DNA of 13,595 nucleotides from CAYGZA01 sp964354135. GTDB lineage: Bacteria > Planctomycetota > Planctomycetia > Pirellulales > Thermoguttaceae. The stretch spans positions 1 through 13,595 of the forward strand of contig CAYGZA010000182.1 of the NCBI GenBank assembly GCA_964354135.1. Direction: 5' to 3'. A program made the translations under genes and the position numbers. Under the pieces are notes generated by a model, which worked only from the letters and a program-made list of their open reading frames with translations, did not search any database and was not told the origin of the DNA. Shown in pieces: positions 13,376 to 13,595 of this stretch; the first letter of the stretch is position 1, and every line of letters starts with the position of its first letter.

Positions 13376-13489
13376 CGGCGGGGTGGCATGCTCTCACGAC
13401 GCGGAGCGTCGGGTGAGCATGGCAGTCGCCGTCATCCCTTCCATGCCGAGAGCGCGGCCGGCCCACGTGACGGCATGCCACCCAGCCGC
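13376..13489. repeat. Nested inverted repeats, MITE-like
   Basis: The outer arms GGGTGGCATGC (13381-13391) and GCATGCCACCC (13473-13483) are perfect complements. Inside, GCCGTCA (13428-13434) pairs with TGACGGC (13468-13474), and a 19-bp stem (13384-13402 with 13406-13424, 16 of 19 paired) has only a 3-nt loop. There is no coding capacity. It looks like a small non-autonomous element or a multi-hairpin spacer. Confidence 0.6.
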
Positions 13490-13595
13490 TGGCCCTCACT
13501 GCTTGCCCGCTGCCGGCATGACGTCCCCCCATCGTTCAACGTCTCTGGCGGCAGCGGCCAAGCAGTGGCACACGCACAACTCCCGACTTCTGAGC

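Larger units (their letters stand above)
13284..13595. other. Gene-free right end with repeat elements
   Basis: No convincing gene is seen in the final 312 bp; the open frames lack conserved character. It contains the upstream region of the large minus-strand gene, where a poor promoter match exists (TTGAGC, 17 bp, CACAAT near 13309-13337, minus strand), and the repeat elements listed separately. Whatever gene lies right of 13500 is outside the window. Confidence 0.5.

Overview
The window looks like a high-GC chromosome segment from a planctomycete (Planctomycetota, possibly Pirellulales; inferred from content, not from a database search). Three things suggest this. The 23S rRNA gene has its own promoters and no 16S gene within 13 kb upstream, as in the unlinked rRNA genes of Rhodopirellula and relatives. 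A very large secreted protein combines a beta-propeller with two c-type heme motifs and resembles the hydrazine synthase alpha-like proteins common in this phylum. The spacers are full of short repeats.

Layout: positions 1-498 are the 5' part of a 23S rRNA gene on the minus strand; its 3' part lies outside the window. A long leader (499 to about 1078) with a boxA-like site and two promoter candidates precedes it. Next come a small coiled-coil protein gene (minus), a 414-bp spacer, and rpsU (ribosomal protein S21, plus) with a perfect Shine-Dalgarno sequence.

Positions 2035-8931 form a divergent metabolic cluster. Leftward: SDR oxidoreductase, class II aldolase and D-2-hydroxyacid dehydrogenase, the last two overlapping or nearly so. 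Rightward: UroD-like protein 1, FGGY carbohydrate kinase and UroD-like protein 2. The divergent spacer holds two arrays of a 7-bp repeat facing each other as a long inverted repeat, with promoter candidates on both outer sides. Dehydrogenase, kinase and aldolase together suggest catabolism of a sugar, polyol or sugar acid. The two UroD-like proteins suggest methyl or one-carbon chemistry, or an unknown step. The substrate cannot be read from the sequence, and there is no regulator, sugar transporter or corrinoid protein in view.

Positions 8953-9798 encode a TauE/SafE-type membrane permease (minus). Positions 9891-13280 encode the 1129-residue secreted diheme propeller protein (minus). Both carry apparent in-frame repeat insertions; the one in the propeller protein is a pair of inverted REP-like palindromes (REPIN-like, exactly 84 bp). 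The last 310 bp have no gene but hold repeat or MITE-like palindromes.
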